Source of the DNA: Amycolatopsis lurida
GTDB lineage: Bacteria; Actinomycetota; Actinomycetes; Mycobacteriales; Pseudonocardiaceae
DNA: 64,000 nt
Reading direction: 5' to 3'
NCBI RefSeq assembly: GCF_900105055.1
Contig: NZ_FNTA01000004.1
Span: 3,627,501-3,691,500 of the forward strand
The position numbers were made by a program, and so were the translations under genes. Every line of letters starts with the position of its first letter. The stretch's first letter is position 1. The notes below the pieces were generated by a model, which saw only the letters and a program-made list of their open reading frames with translations, had not been told where the DNA came from and did not search any database. Positions 33,152 through 42,694 of this stretch are shown here, piece by piece.

Positions 33152-36100
33152 CTAGCCGCCGCCGGCTGTCGATGGTCGTACTTCGCCGGGCGTCGGTTCC
33201 GCGCTGCTCGTAGCTGCGAAGACGGGTTCGACTTGAGGGATGTCGGCAATGATGTAACCAAGGAATCGGTCGTTGATCAGGCCTTCGCAGTAGTCGCTGT
33301 CGCTGGTCATCGACTCGGTCCCGCTGCTGCCACAGCGGTAGAGAGATATCGCGGTGGGGTCAGCGGGTTTCTGTGTCCAGAGATGGCCGATCGATTCGAT
33401 GACGGTTTTGCCCTCACAGGCGGTGTCGAGGGAGACGAAAAGGTCCGTGTAGTTCACACACGCGGTGAAGGGCTGCGTACCTTGCTGCGGAATCAGAGGA
33501 ACGTAGCCATGGCGGAACTCCTTGTGATAGCCGGGCCGCGCCCCGTGCGTCGTACTGAGATGGTCGTAGGCGTTCTCGTTGTAATACCGCACGAGTGGCG
33601 CGTAGGCGAGCGTGTACCCCAGCACTCCCAGCCGAGTCGCGCCTTCACACTTCTCGTCGCTGCTGTCGAAATGTTCCTCGGCCAAAGCACAACGATAGAC
33701 CGCCATGGTGGGGAGGTTGCTCGGCTGGGCGGTGTATACCGATCCGATTTCACCGAGCTTGACGTGGCCATCGCAGGAACCGTCCATTGAGGTGAAGAAT
33801 TCTTCACCGTTTCGACAGGAGTACAGGACACGGGTGTTGGGATGTGTCGCCGGGACCAGCATGCCGAGGCTCTTCTCGAAGCGACTTCCGGCGGGCGGTG
33901 CCTCGCCAGTGTTCGCACTCCTCTGCTCGCCTGTTTCGTCGCGGAAGCGGCCGAACTGGCCGGCATCCGTCGCCGGAAAGGCTCCGTGCGCCTGGATCGC
34001 TTGGTCCGAGGCGATCCCGTAGCGGGCATAGACCTCGTCGATCAAGCCCGGGAAGAACTCCTTGTGTTGCCCGTTGTACTTGGCACGGCCGATCGCGAAC
34101 GAACCGTCCGCTTGCCAGAGGACCACGTTCTGTTTCTTGCCGGCGAACTGCCCATTGACGTAGAGGCGGAGCTCGTGCGCGGCGTGGTCGTAGACGCCCG
34201 TCAGGTGCGTCCACCGGTTCACGACCGCTGGGTCGAAGGAGCTGACGTAGTGCAGCGGTGATGAATCGGCGTCCTGCGCGGTCGAGCCGAACGTCCACCG
34301 GTTCACTTCAGGGCGGTACTGGATCGTGAAACCGCTCATTCTCGAACCATCTTGGGACAGCACGGTCGCGACCTGGTCGGTCCGGGCCAGCTTGGCCCAC
34401 GCCGACACCGTGAAACTGTCTTCTGCCGCCAGGCCACGCTCAGGTGCGGTCGCCTGGCCGCTCGTCCCGTCAAGCCGGAGTGCTGTGCCACTGATCCCCG
34501 GCACGAACGACGTTCCGCTGGACGGGACGACGGCATTGTCCCGCCAGCTGTAGTCCTGTCCGGTACCGTCGTCGAACCGCCATGCGCCCCCGTCTCCCCG
34601 TGGGGTGTCGTCATGGACCTTCCGCACCTCCGCGTCGGTGAGTGCCTTCGAGAAGGCCCGGACGTCGTCGATCCTCTCGGGGAAGAAGGCTCCGTCCTGG
34701 CCGTTCCAGCGAGCTCGGCCGATCGTGAAGGCCCCATCGGAAGGAATGGTCGCGACACCGACCTGGATGCCCGACTGGACACCGTCGACATACAACTTCA
34801 GCTGCCGGAACTGGGCGTCGTACACCACGGCCAGATGAGTCCAGTTGTGGGGAATCGAAGGTTGGGTCTCCCAGACCTCGACCCCTGGCGGATCATCCCT
34901 GTCCTCGCCGGGGACCACGACTCGCCACCTCTTCGTGCTGCCGTCGTACTGGACGAGGAAGGCGCTGACCCGGTTTCCGTTCTGCCCGAACACCGAGTAG
35001 TACCCGCTGTCGGTCTTCGTCAACTGGACCCAGGCCGCCGCCGAGAAACTCTTCGTCGTATCCAGCACCGGGCCGGCGGTCTGCGCGTAGCCGGTGGTCC
35101 CGTCCAACCGCAACCCCGGGCTGTTCAGCCCGCCGCCCCACCCGGCACCGTCCTTCAACGCCACGGTCATTCCACGACCGCTCGCGTCCAGCGCCACCTT
35201 CCCTGCATTCTCATCGAACCGCCACTGCCCCGCATCCGCGACCGGCAACGTCGCGGCACCGCCATCGGCGGCGGGGTAGGACCTGTACAGGCCGACCATC
35301 CTGTCGCGGTCGAGCGCTGTGGTGTAGAGGCGGACGTCGTCGACCTTCCCGGTCCAGTGCTGGCCCGGCTTGTCCGCGACCAGGCCTCGCCCGATCTGGG
35401 TCGCACCGGGTGCTTGCCAGCGTGTGAGCAGCGTGCCGTCGCCGACCCTGTTCCCGTTGACGTACAGCCAGGTCTTCTTGGCCTGCCGGTCGTAGGTACC
35501 GGCCAGGTGCACCCAGGAATTGATCTCCGCGGGGAAAGTCGGCACTGCGGCTTTGGTAACCGGAGCCGCGTCCGTGTCGGTCTCCGCCATCTCGAACACC
35601 CATTTCCCGCAGGCGTTGGGGTTCTCGAATTCACCGCCGAAGCAGGTCGCGTTCATCTCGTCGGCGACGTGCCCGAGCCGGAACTTGCTGGTCCGCTCGC
35701 CGTCGATGCTGACCGCGGTGAGTTTGGAGACGATGTCGGATTTGCGGTCCATGTAGACCCACGCCGACACGCTGAAACTGTCATCCGTGCGCAGATCGGC
35801 ACCGGTGGTTCCGATGGCTCCGGTCTTGCCGTCGAACTGCACGGCGTTCCCGACCCTGCCGGGCGCGAACTGTGTACCCGGCTCGAGGGTTCCAGTGCGG
35901 GCGCCGGTGGAGTCGGCGACCTTGGTACCGCTGGATTCGTCGAGCTGCCAGTTGTGCACGAGCGTGAGGTCTTGGCCGGACATGGTGCGGATTTCGTCGG
36001 TGAACAGAGTCCGGCTGTAGACCTTGACGTCGTCGACCGCGCCTCCGAAAGCGTCCAGCCAGTTGCCCGCCCATTTGCCGCGGCCGATGTCGAACTCGGT

Positions 36101-39100
36101 GGTCGCGTTCCACTTCGCGGTGAACGACGCGGTCCCCGACAATGTGCCGTTCACATACAGCTGTATCTCGCCGGTGTTGCTGTCGTAGTTCGCGGCGAGA
36201 TGGGTCCAGACATCGGTCTGGACGGGCTGCGCCGACCGCGCCCGCACGACAGAGCCCGGTGTCGTGCTGTCGGGGCCGTGCATCGCGAACGCCCACCGGT
36301 CATCGGTAGCGCCGGTGTAGCCGAGGTTGAACGCGGACACGTTTTGCCCGCTCTGACTCAGCACCGCACCCCAGCCCGGGGTCTTTTTGGTCATCTTGAC
36401 CCAAGCGGCGACGGAGAAGCTCATGCTGCTGTCGACCACCGCCTGTGCGCTGACATGGTCGTCGACACCGTCCAGGTTCACCGCGAGATCGGTGTGATCC
36501 GGGTAGCTGGTCTGCCCGGCGACCCACTGGGCACCGTTCTTCGCGATTCCGTGTTTCGCCATGCCCGAGGTGTCCTGCGCGTCACCGTCGAGCTTCCAGG
36601 TGGCGGCCGTGACGTTGTTCTGGGCGACGATGCCCTGGATCTCCGCAAGGTCGAGCGTGCGGCTGTAGGCCCGCACCTCATCGACCCCGCCCGACCAGAA
36701 CCCGAGCGGGGTCCCGTACTGGCTTCGCCCGATGGCGAACGCACCGGCGGCATGCCACGGCGTCGCCGGAGCAGGCACGCTCGCGACCTGCTTCCCGTTG
36801 ACCACGAGGGTCAGGGTCTTCGCGGTCGCGTTGTACACGCCGGCCAGGTGGGTCCACGGCACGGTCTGCACCGTGTTCGCTCCGGACCTGGCCTCTACTG
36901 CCGTGCCACCGGTGGCGTCTCCGGGGTTCATCCCGAAAACCCAGGAACCGTTGTTCTGCTTGAGGTAGAAGCCACTCACCGCCGTGCCGTCCTGGGAGAC
37001 GGCGGTCATGTCCCCGAGCTTGTCCGGCCTCACCCATGCGGTGATCGCGTAACTCTGATCGGTCCGCACCACCGACCCCGACGTGGTCGCGTAACCCTTG
37101 ACACCGTCAAAGGTGGCGGAACCGTTGACGGCACCCGAAGGAATGAACCTGGCGCCGGGTTGCAGGACCGCCATCTCGCCACCCGCGGCGGCATTGCGCG
37201 CGGTCGTTCCGTCCGCGTCGTCGAGATTCCAGTAGCCGGCGGTGACGTTGTCGCTTGTGACCGCGGACTTGACCTCGGCGTCGGTCAGCACCCGGTCGTA
37301 GGTACGGATCTCGTCGACCGCACCGGCCAGGTACTCCGCCCCGGCACTGTTGATGATCGCGCGCCCGACCGCGAACTCGTGGGGCGCGGGCCACGGGTCC
37401 TTCCACACCGCACTGCCCTGGAGATCACCGTTGACATACAGCCTGATCTGCTGCGCGCCGGAGTCGTAGACACCGGCCAAATGAGTCCACGTGTTCGACT
37501 GCGCCGCATTGATCGACGTCACCGTCGTCGCCGCCGTGGCCGGGTCGTTCCCGGGCCGGAACTCCAACGCCCAGCGATCGGTCGCGGTACCGGTGTGCCC
37601 GAGCTTCACCATCGCCGTCGTCGTCGCGTTCTGGCTCAGCAGCGTCGACCATCCGGGCTTCTTCGCCGCGAGGTTGACCCACCCTGAGAAAGAGAAACTG
37701 GGGTAGGTGCTCGCCGAAGTCGGCGCCGTCACGTAGTCGTCGAGACCGTCCAGCTTGACACCGGATCCGGTACTGCCCGGCACGTACACGGGGCCACCGT
37801 GCAGCGTGGCGTCGCGGAACCCGAGCGTCGCGGTGTCCTTCGTGTTGCCTTCCAAGGACCACTGCGCCAACGGGCCGTTGCCCGCCCGCACGTAGAAGTG
37901 GTGCGCCTGCGTCGGACTGCGATGCCCCGCACGGTCGACACTCTGCACGAACAGATCCCGCGGGCCGTCTCCAGGCGGGGTCAGCTTCACAAAGGCCTTA
38001 CCACCGAGGGCGTCCGCATCGATCGGTGTCGTGGGCGGATCCGTCCAGCCATAGAGATAGTGATCGACATCCGCGACCCCGCTCGCTCCGAACTCGAACA
38101 CATCCGGCACGCCGACACCACCGTGCCACAGGTTGTCCGCCTTGTAGAGCGGCGCTGTCACAGTCGGCTTGGTACCGATACCCATCCGGTCGACGATGAA
38201 CGGACCTGGCCCGTTCCGCCAAGGCCCGCCGTGGGCGGTGTCGTGCCCCCACACCGTCCACGTGACACGTTGCCCGTCACGCTTCGTCAAATCGACATCA
38301 GTGCTGTGATAAGCCCCCGAAGCCTGAAAGACACCAGGCGCACGCTCGTCCGGAGCTCCGCCGTAAATGTTCCAGACCGGACGGAGCTGGTCGTTGGCAT
38401 CCGGGTCGGACAACCGGCTCATCAGCCGGATGGACGGGTTCCCGACATACGGCACCCCGTCGCACCACCGACACGGCGCGGGCAGCGGCGGATCGGTCTT
38501 CATGTCGTACGGCGGGTTCGGCTTCGTGTTGTAGCGGATCTCCAGTTTCGTGCTCGGCACGTCATACCTGCGCCAGGCGGCAGGATCCGACTCGGACGCC
38601 GCCTGCAGAAAATAGGTGGAAGGACCACTGGGATTATAAAAGCGGCCGACACCGAACGAGATCGCCTTATAACCTGGACAGGGTGTCCCGTCGTTCGCCG
38701 GCACCGAGGTCGTCCCGATATCCTGCCCGGTCGGCTGATTGTTCCAGGAAGTATTCCACGCGATATTGCTGTGCGCCGCGAAGAGCTTGTGATCTCTGAA
38801 ACCACAATCCGGGCGATGCACCATGACCGTGTTAAAACGTACCGAACTCACCTCTTTCCCGACAAGGAAAGACGTGTCGAACTGGAAGTATGTGCGAGCA
38901 AGGTCAATGGTGTTGCATTCCGAGAACGTGCACTTGCCGACTTTTGCCCACGCGTCGCCGTCGCCCGTGCCGTTGACATACGAGCGCTCAGGGTGACCAC
39001 GGAACACCTTCGCCCACATGCTCTGTCCCGGCGTCCGCATGTCCGGGTCGACCACCACCGGATACCGCGTACCCGGGTCCGCCAGCATCGCGGCATTCGG

Positions 39101-39895
39101 CGTCAACGTCATCGCGGAGCGATCGACCTTGACCCCGACCGGCGTGCTCGTGCTCTCCCGCCCCCGCGCGTCCCACATCGTGGCCGCAGGCGCGACGAAA
39201 ACCTTCCGGCCTTCGCCGTCGACGGCCTCAACACGGCCGTTTTCATCAGAAGTGAGCTGCACGCCTTCGGTCTCGACCACGAGCTTGATCGACGCCAATG
39301 CCGGATTGCGTCCCGCCTCCGGTGTCTTGACCACAAAGCGCTGGTTGTATCCCTCCGCCTCGGTTTGCATCTCCAGGTCGACGCCAGGCAGCACCTCCCG
39401 GTACCTCGCCGTGCTGCCCTCGAGTTCAGGCTTCGGCAACACGCCAGGCCACCGCAACGCGAGACGCTTGCCCTCACGCGAGAACCGAACCAGCGGCGTC
39501 TCGCCACCGGAGGAGAACGCAACGTCGGCCACGGCCGCCCTCGGCCTGATCATGCCGTCCGGCACGGAGGCCAGCGCCGTGTCGATGGGCACCCAGCCGT
39601 CGCCCTTGCGGACCCGCACAGGCTGCGGCGACAACTGCGCCGTCAACGTCCCGTCCGGGTTCGCCAGCACTTTCTTCGCCTCAGCGGTCTGGTTCGCCAC
39701 TCCGACCGGGGTGCCTTGCAACCGGGCCGCCGCGAACGCGCTGGCGGCATCCGGCGCCTCCGCGACCGGAACGACCGGGGCCGGCAGCGAACTCCTCGGC
39801 GAACTCGCAGTCACCACAACGATGCCGGCGAGCATCAAGAACACCATGGGTAACGTGCGCAGCCTTAAGCCACGCGCCACTGACGGACGCACCAT
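33152..39895 (-). CDS. Giant LamG/DNRLRE surface protein
   Basis: A 2247-residue exported protein, from ATG 39895 (an upstream GTG at 39925 is possible). The order is: signal sequence (LPMVFLMLAGIVVVTASS); an about 200-residue N-terminal domain ending DPGTRYPVVVDPD; a DNRLRE-type beta domain (RSYVNGTGDGDAWAKVGKCT to LEIRYNTKP); a fibronectin-like stretch; six LamG (concanavalin-like) domains, each with a W-x-L/F-D/E start (QWSLEGN, YWNLDD, TWKLDG, NWQLDE, QWRFDE, AWRFDD) and LYVNG; then Cys-paired about 45-residue repeats (LYSCRNGEEFFTSMDGSCDG, VYRCALAEEHFDSSDEKCEG). LamG and DNRLRE domains mediate adhesion. It precedes the Rhs toxin as a likely co-transcribed surface partner. Confidence 0.85.
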   Translation of the reverse strand: MVRPSVARGLRLRTLPMVFLMLAGIVVVTASSPRSSLPAPVVPVAEAPDAASAFAAARLQGTPVGVANQTAEAKKVLANPDGTLTAQLSPQPVRVRKGDGWVPIDTALASVPDGMIRPRAAVADVAFSSGGETPLVRFSREGKRLALRWPGVLPKPELEGSTARYREVLPGVDLEMQTEAEGYNQRFVVKTPEAGRNPALASIKLVVETEGVQLTSDENGRVEAVDGEGRKVFVAPAATMWDARGRESTSTPVGVKVDRSAMTLTPNAAMLADPGTRYPVVVDPDMRTPGQSMWAKVFRGHPERSYVNGTGDGDAWAKVGKCTFSECNTIDLARTYFQFDTSFLVGKEVSSVRFNTVMVHRPDCGFRDHKLFAAHSNIAWNTSWNNQPTGQDIGTTSVPANDGTPCPGYKAISFGVGRFYNPSGPSTYFLQAASESDPAAWRRYDVPSTKLEIRYNTKPNPPYDMKTDPPLPAPCRWCDGVPYVGNPSIRLMSRLSDPDANDQLRPVWNIYGGAPDERAPGVFQASGAYHSTDVDLTKRDGQRVTWTVWGHDTAHGGPWRNGPGPFIVDRMGIGTKPTVTAPLYKADNLWHGGVGVPDVFEFGASGVADVDHYLYGWTDPPTTPIDADALGGKAFVKLTPPGDGPRDLFVQSVDRAGHRSPTQAHHFYVRAGNGPLAQWSLEGNTKDTATLGFRDATLHGGPVYVPGSTGSGVKLDGLDDYVTAPTSASTYPSFSFSGWVNLAAKKPGWSTLLSQNATTTAMVKLGHTGTATDRWALEFRPGNDPATAATTVTSINAAQSNTWTHLAGVYDSGAQQIRLYVNGDLQGSAVWKDPWPAPHEFAVGRAIINSAGAEYLAGAVDEIRTYDRVLTDAEVKSAVTSDNVTAGYWNLDDADGTTARNAAAGGEMAVLQPGARFIPSGAVNGSATFDGVKGYATTSGSVVRTDQSYAITAWVRPDKLGDMTAVSQDGTAVSGFYLKQNNGSWVFGMNPGDATGGTAVEARSGANTVQTVPWTHLAGVYNATAKTLTLVVNGKQVASVPAPATPWHAAGAFAIGRSQYGTPLGFWSGGVDEVRAYSRTLDLAEIQGIVAQNNVTAATWKLDGDAQDTSGMAKHGIAKNGAQWVAGQTSYPDHTDLAVNLDGVDDHVSAQAVVDSSMSFSVAAWVKMTKKTPGWGAVLSQSGQNVSAFNLGYTGATDDRWAFAMHGPDSTTPGSVVRARSAQPVQTDVWTHLAANYDSNTGEIQLYVNGTLSGTASFTAKWNATTEFDIGRGKWAGNWLDAFGGAVDDVKVYSRTLFTDEIRTMSGQDLTLVHNWQLDESSGTKVADSTGARTGTLEPGTQFAPGRVGNAVQFDGKTGAIGTTGADLRTDDSFSVSAWVYMDRKSDIVSKLTAVSIDGERTSKFRLGHVADEMNATCFGGEFENPNACGKWVFEMAETDTDAAPVTKAAVPTFPAEINSWVHLAGTYDRQAKKTWLYVNGNRVGDGTLLTRWQAPGATQIGRGLVADKPGQHWTGKVDDVRLYTTALDRDRMVGLYRSYPAADGGAATLPVADAGQWRFDENAGKVALDASGRGMTVALKDGAGWGGGLNSPGLRLDGTTGYAQTAGPVLDTTKSFSAAAWVQLTKTDSGYYSVFGQNGNRVSAFLVQYDGSTKRWRVVVPGEDRDDPPGVEVWETQPSIPHNWTHLAVVYDAQFRQLKLYVDGVQSGIQVGVATIPSDGAFTIGRARWNGQDGAFFPERIDDVRAFSKALTDAEVRKVHDDTPRGDGGAWRFDDGTGQDYSWRDNAVVPSSGTSFVPGISGTALRLDGTSGQATAPERGLAAEDSFTVSAWAKLARTDQVATVLSQDGSRMSGFTIQYRPEVNRWTFGSTAQDADSSPLHYVSSFDPAVVNRWTHLTGVYDHAAHELRLYVNGQFAGKKQNVVLWQADGSFAIGRAKYNGQHKEFFPGLIDEVYARYGIASDQAIQAHGAFPATDAGQFGRFRDETGEQRSANTGEAPPAGSRFEKSLGMLVPATHPNTRVLYSCRNGEEFFTSMDGSCDGHVKLGEIGSVYTAQPSNLPTMAVYRCALAEEHFDSSDEKCEGATRLGVLGYTLAYAPLVRYYNENAYDHLSTTHGARPGYHKEFRHGYVPLIPQQGTQPFTACVNYTDLFVSLDTACEGKTVIESIGHLWTQKPADPTAISLYRCGSSGTESMTSDSDYCEGLINDRFLGYIIADIPQVEPVFAATSSAEPTPGEVRPSTAGGG

Positions 39896-40254
39896 CGAAA
39901 AGGACCCCCTCGGCCCGGTCAGCACGCGTCCCCCGACGCCACGCGACCCACAAAGTCATCCTGACTCTTCACGATCACCATCGAGTGGAGGAAGACTCCA
40001 ACAGAGTGAACGATCATGACATGGACCAGACCAATTTGTTACAAAACTACAAGCAGGCCGCCGGTTCACCGCCTCTCAATCGGACAGATTGTTGGCATTT
40101 TTCCGACGCAGCGTTCTAATCGTTGCCGCTCGCCAACCACACCGTTCGTCAGTAATCGCAGACGCAGGCGTGCTCCTGTTCAGACATGCCGGCCTGGAGC
40201 GCACGACTTCCTACACCGAATTCAACGACACTGCCGTGAGGCGGACCGGTCACG

Positions 40255-40548
40255 CCAGTTCGACTTCAACGTCGGCTCCGAACGCGCAGCGGTCGGACAC
40301 TTGCTGGCGCAGATCTCCGAAACCACCCGCGACAGCCACGATGGCCTCTGCTCAGCGTCTTAGCGCAATACCTCGACACGAACGACGCCAGTCCAGGCTT
40401 CACTGCCTTCGCCCAGCGCACAGGCTTCACGATTCCACGCAGCGCCTCAGTCCGGTACGAGTGCTGGCTCGGACAGGTCCAGCAACTGCACGCGCTCCAC
40501 CGCCGATCGCGACGCCCACCACGGGAGGGAAGCCGAGGTAACTCATGA
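40255..40548 (+). pseudogene. Fragment of an unknown protein with a frameshift
   Basis: Two adjoining frames read protein-like: FDFNVGSERAAVGHLLAQIS, then about 40357 onward LAQYLDTNDASPGFTAFAQR and SVRYECWLGQVQQLHALHRR to a TGA near 40546. One base change would join them. There is no start codon or ribosome site. The family is not recognised. Confidence 0.3.
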
Positions 40549-40860
40549 CCGCCCCGCGCAATTCCCTGACTCCGCGAAGCAACCGCCCTCGGGAAGGCGG
40601 TGGTCCCCACGGGTGCGGAAACGGGGCGTGCACAAGCGCTGCAGCTGCCGGACGGTAGAGCCCTGAGCGGCGGTGTTCGCGCCTGCATGATCGAGGACAT
40701 GGCAGCTGGAATTTCCGGGTCGAAATCCCGCCTCATCCGATGGCCGACGGCGACAGCTACGCCGCGGCGGGTTCCATCCCGGCGCACCGCGCGTCAGGCA
40801 CATGACTACCTGCGCACCGCACCCGGGCTGAAGCACGCCTCAGGCGTCCGGACCACCACG

Positions 40861-41020
40861 AAGGCGAGCCACATGCAGGTTCGAGCACCCACGGAGCCCA
40901 CACCGAGCCCACCCAAGATCGCGCCGACGACTGCATGATCCGAAACAAGAACATCCCCGCCGGTCAGCGGGGATGTCGAAGAGTGGGCCGACTGGGGCTC
41001 GAACCCAGAACCTACGGATT
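40861..41020 (+). repeat. Long direct repeat R2 with integrase C-terminal tail
   Basis: Near-identical to R1 (25297-25465). It begins with the last codons of an integrase (ASHMQVRAPTEPTPSPPK, ending at 40938), so the rest of segment 2's integrase has been deleted, followed by the hairpin 40952-40975 and the tRNA copy. Confidence 0.8.
40984..41020 (-). repeat. tRNA-Lys 3' copy (att scar C)
   Basis: 37 bp matching the tRNA-Lys 3' end with one substitution (CCGACTGG for CCGCCTGG); it continues GAAAG against AAAAG. It separates segments 2 and 3. Confidence 0.85.
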
Positions 41021-41147
41021 GAAAGCTGGCGATATCAGCGAATGCCGAACAGTGTCAGGTTCTCTCAATTCGTGCAGGCCAGCCAAACGTTAGGCCCCTG
41101 TCGCGTGTCGCGCCGCGCTAAGCCGTATCAGGCTCTACTCCCGCAAC

Positions 41148-41165
41148 GGAGCCCAATCGGAGACG
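41148..41165 (+). repeat. Conserved att-arm motif, copy 3
   Basis: GGAGCCCAATCGGAGACG, 128 bp right of scar C, identical to copy 1; TTCGTGCAGG and AGGCTCTACT lie to its left as in the other copies. Confidence 0.65.
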
Positions 41166-41368
41166 ACGTGTAGTGGCTGCGAACCTAGTCCCAGGCGGTG
41201 CTCTCGATCGACAATGCCCGCGACTGTGGCTCCGGCCAGGTCAGCCGACCGTTATCAATCTGAGCGAGTTATTACTTCAGTCGACGTCACCTCGGTATTG
41301 ACGAGTAGCTGCGGATCACTGGGCGCACCAGTGATCCGCAGCCGTTCGTCGATATCTCCACCTGCAGA

Positions 41369-42694
41369 TCAGCAGGTGCAGATGCCACCATTGTTGACTC
41401 CGGCGATGCCGTTACCGCCCGCGAGGCCACTGGCGCCGGACGGCGTGGTGACGGTGTCCGCGCCGTCGTTGATGGTTCCGGAGTTCCCGAGACCACCGGC
41501 GCCCGCGGCGCCGCCGAGTCCACCGGGACCGCCGGGGCCGCTGCAGCCGGTGCCGCCGTTGCCGCCGCCGGCGCCGTTTCCGCCCTTGCCGCCGGTCGCG
41601 GTGATGTTGTCGATACCGGTTCCGCCGGTGAGAGTGCCGGAGTTTCCGATCCCACCTGCGCCACCCGCGCCGCCCACACCGCCGGCTCCGCCGGGCTGGA
41701 CGGCGGCGAAACCGTTGCCGCCCTTGCCACCGACGCCACCGTTGCCGCCGAGACCGCCGTTGACCTTGAGCGTGTCGACGCCGGCACCACCGCTGATGGT
41801 CCCGGCGTTCCCGACGCCTCCGGCTCCACCTGCGCCACCGACACCGCCGGCTCCACCGCCGTGGCCGCACCCGCCGACGCCACCGCCCGCCCCGGTACCA
41901 CCGGCACCACCGTTGACGGTGATGCTGTCGAGACCGGGATCGGCGAGATTACCGGTGAACGTTCCGGAGTTCCCGACGCCACCGGCCGCACCCGCACCAC
42001 CGATACCCCCGGCGCCCGCGCCACCAGCGACACCGCCGCTGTTACCGCCGCGACCACCGAGACCGCCGTTGCCGCCCATGCCCGCCGTGAAGATGACAGT
42101 GTCACTACCGACGCCACCGGTGACGTTCCCGGCGTTGCCGGCACCACCGATCCCGCCGACTCCTCCGTTGCCACCGGCGCCGCCTGCTCCGCTGGCGAAG
42201 CCGGCCCCGCCCTGGCCACCGGTGCCGCCGTTACCTCCGGCACCGCCGGTGACGGTGATGCTGTCCGTACCGGCACCGCCGTCGATGACACCGGTGGTCC
42301 CCACGCCGGCACCGCCGACGCTTCCGGCTCCACCGTTTCCACCCGCGTTGCCCGCAGGGGTGCCCGCGTTACCGTCGGCGCCCGGAGGGCCGCTGGTGCC
42401 CGCGGTACCGGCGACGCCGGTGACCCTGATCGTGTCGTTACCGGCGAGCCCGTTCACCGTGCCGTTCACGGCACCGCCGGTGATGGTGATGATGTTGTTC
42501 CCCGTAGTGCCGTCCAGCACCTGACCGGCGGGAATTCCGGCGGTGCAGGTGAAGTTGGCGCCGCTCTGGGTACATCCCGGTGGTAGCGCCCATGCCTGCG
42601 CGGGCACGAGTAGGGCGAATCCCACGCCGGTGCCCAAACCGATCAGGGCCCGGCCGACGCGGGCTGCTGTGCTGATACGTGCTGTCGATCTCAT
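41369..42694 (-). CDS. Secreted Gly-rich protein, PGRS-like with RTX-like inserts
   Basis: A 441-residue exported protein. A signal peptide (GRALIGLGTGVGFALLVPAQ...AWA) precedes a short Cys-paired head (PPGCTQSGANFTCTAG). The rest is about 45% glycine: blocks of GGAGGNGGTGGQGGAG alternate every 50-60 residues with GNSGTxTGGxGxDxIxVxGG strands (ISGGAGVDTLKVNGG, LTGGTGIDNITATGG, GVGSDTVIFTAG). About six units are present and the last is short (NSGTINDGADTVTT). It resembles the PGRS part of mycobacterial PE_PGRS proteins without a PE domain. The start ATG at 42694 is chosen for the signal peptide. A parallel-beta or polyproline-II-like surface fibre is inferred. Confidence 0.75.
   Translation of the reverse strand: MRSTARISTAARVGRALIGLGTGVGFALLVPAQAWALPPGCTQSGANFTCTAGIPAGQVLDGTTGNNIITITGGAVNGTVNGLAGNDTIRVTGVAGTAGTSGPPGADGNAGTPAGNAGGNGGAGSVGGAGVGTTGVIDGGAGTDSITVTGGAGGNGGTGGQGGAGFASGAGGAGGNGGVGGIGGAGNAGNVTGGVGSDTVIFTAGMGGNGGLGGRGGNSGGVAGGAGAGGIGGAGAAGGVGNSGTFTGNLADPGLDSITVNGGAGGTGAGGGVGGCGHGGGAGGVGGAGGAGGVGNAGTISGGAGVDTLKVNGGLGGNGGVGGKGGNGFAAVQPGGAGGVGGAGGAGGIGNSGTLTGGTGIDNITATGGKGGNGAGGGNGGTGCSGPGGPGGLGGAAGAGGLGNSGTINDGADTVTTPSGASGLAGGNGIAGVNNGGICTC

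Larger units (their letters stand above)
39896..41368. other. Gene-poor joint between segments 2 and 3
   Basis: No intact gene. It holds the likely promoter of the LamG-Rhs operon (39896-40020), a broken reading frame (40255-40548), the integrase tail with repeat R2, the tRNA copy at 40984 and an arm motif at 41148. Confidence 0.55.

Noticed and set aside
30502..39853. Very long plus-strand frames opposite the Rhs and LamG genes
   Set aside because: They mirror codon bias of the minus-strand genes, have no domains and lack ribosome sites.
41400..42450. Tandem repeats considered as a CRISPR array
   Set aside because: Repeats are triplet-based and in frame with a glycine-rich protein; there are no constant repeats with unique spacers.
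41214..42524. Proline-rich 436-codon plus-strand frame
   Set aside because: It is the complement of the glycine-rich repeat gene; the minus strand has a signal peptide and a sensible start.
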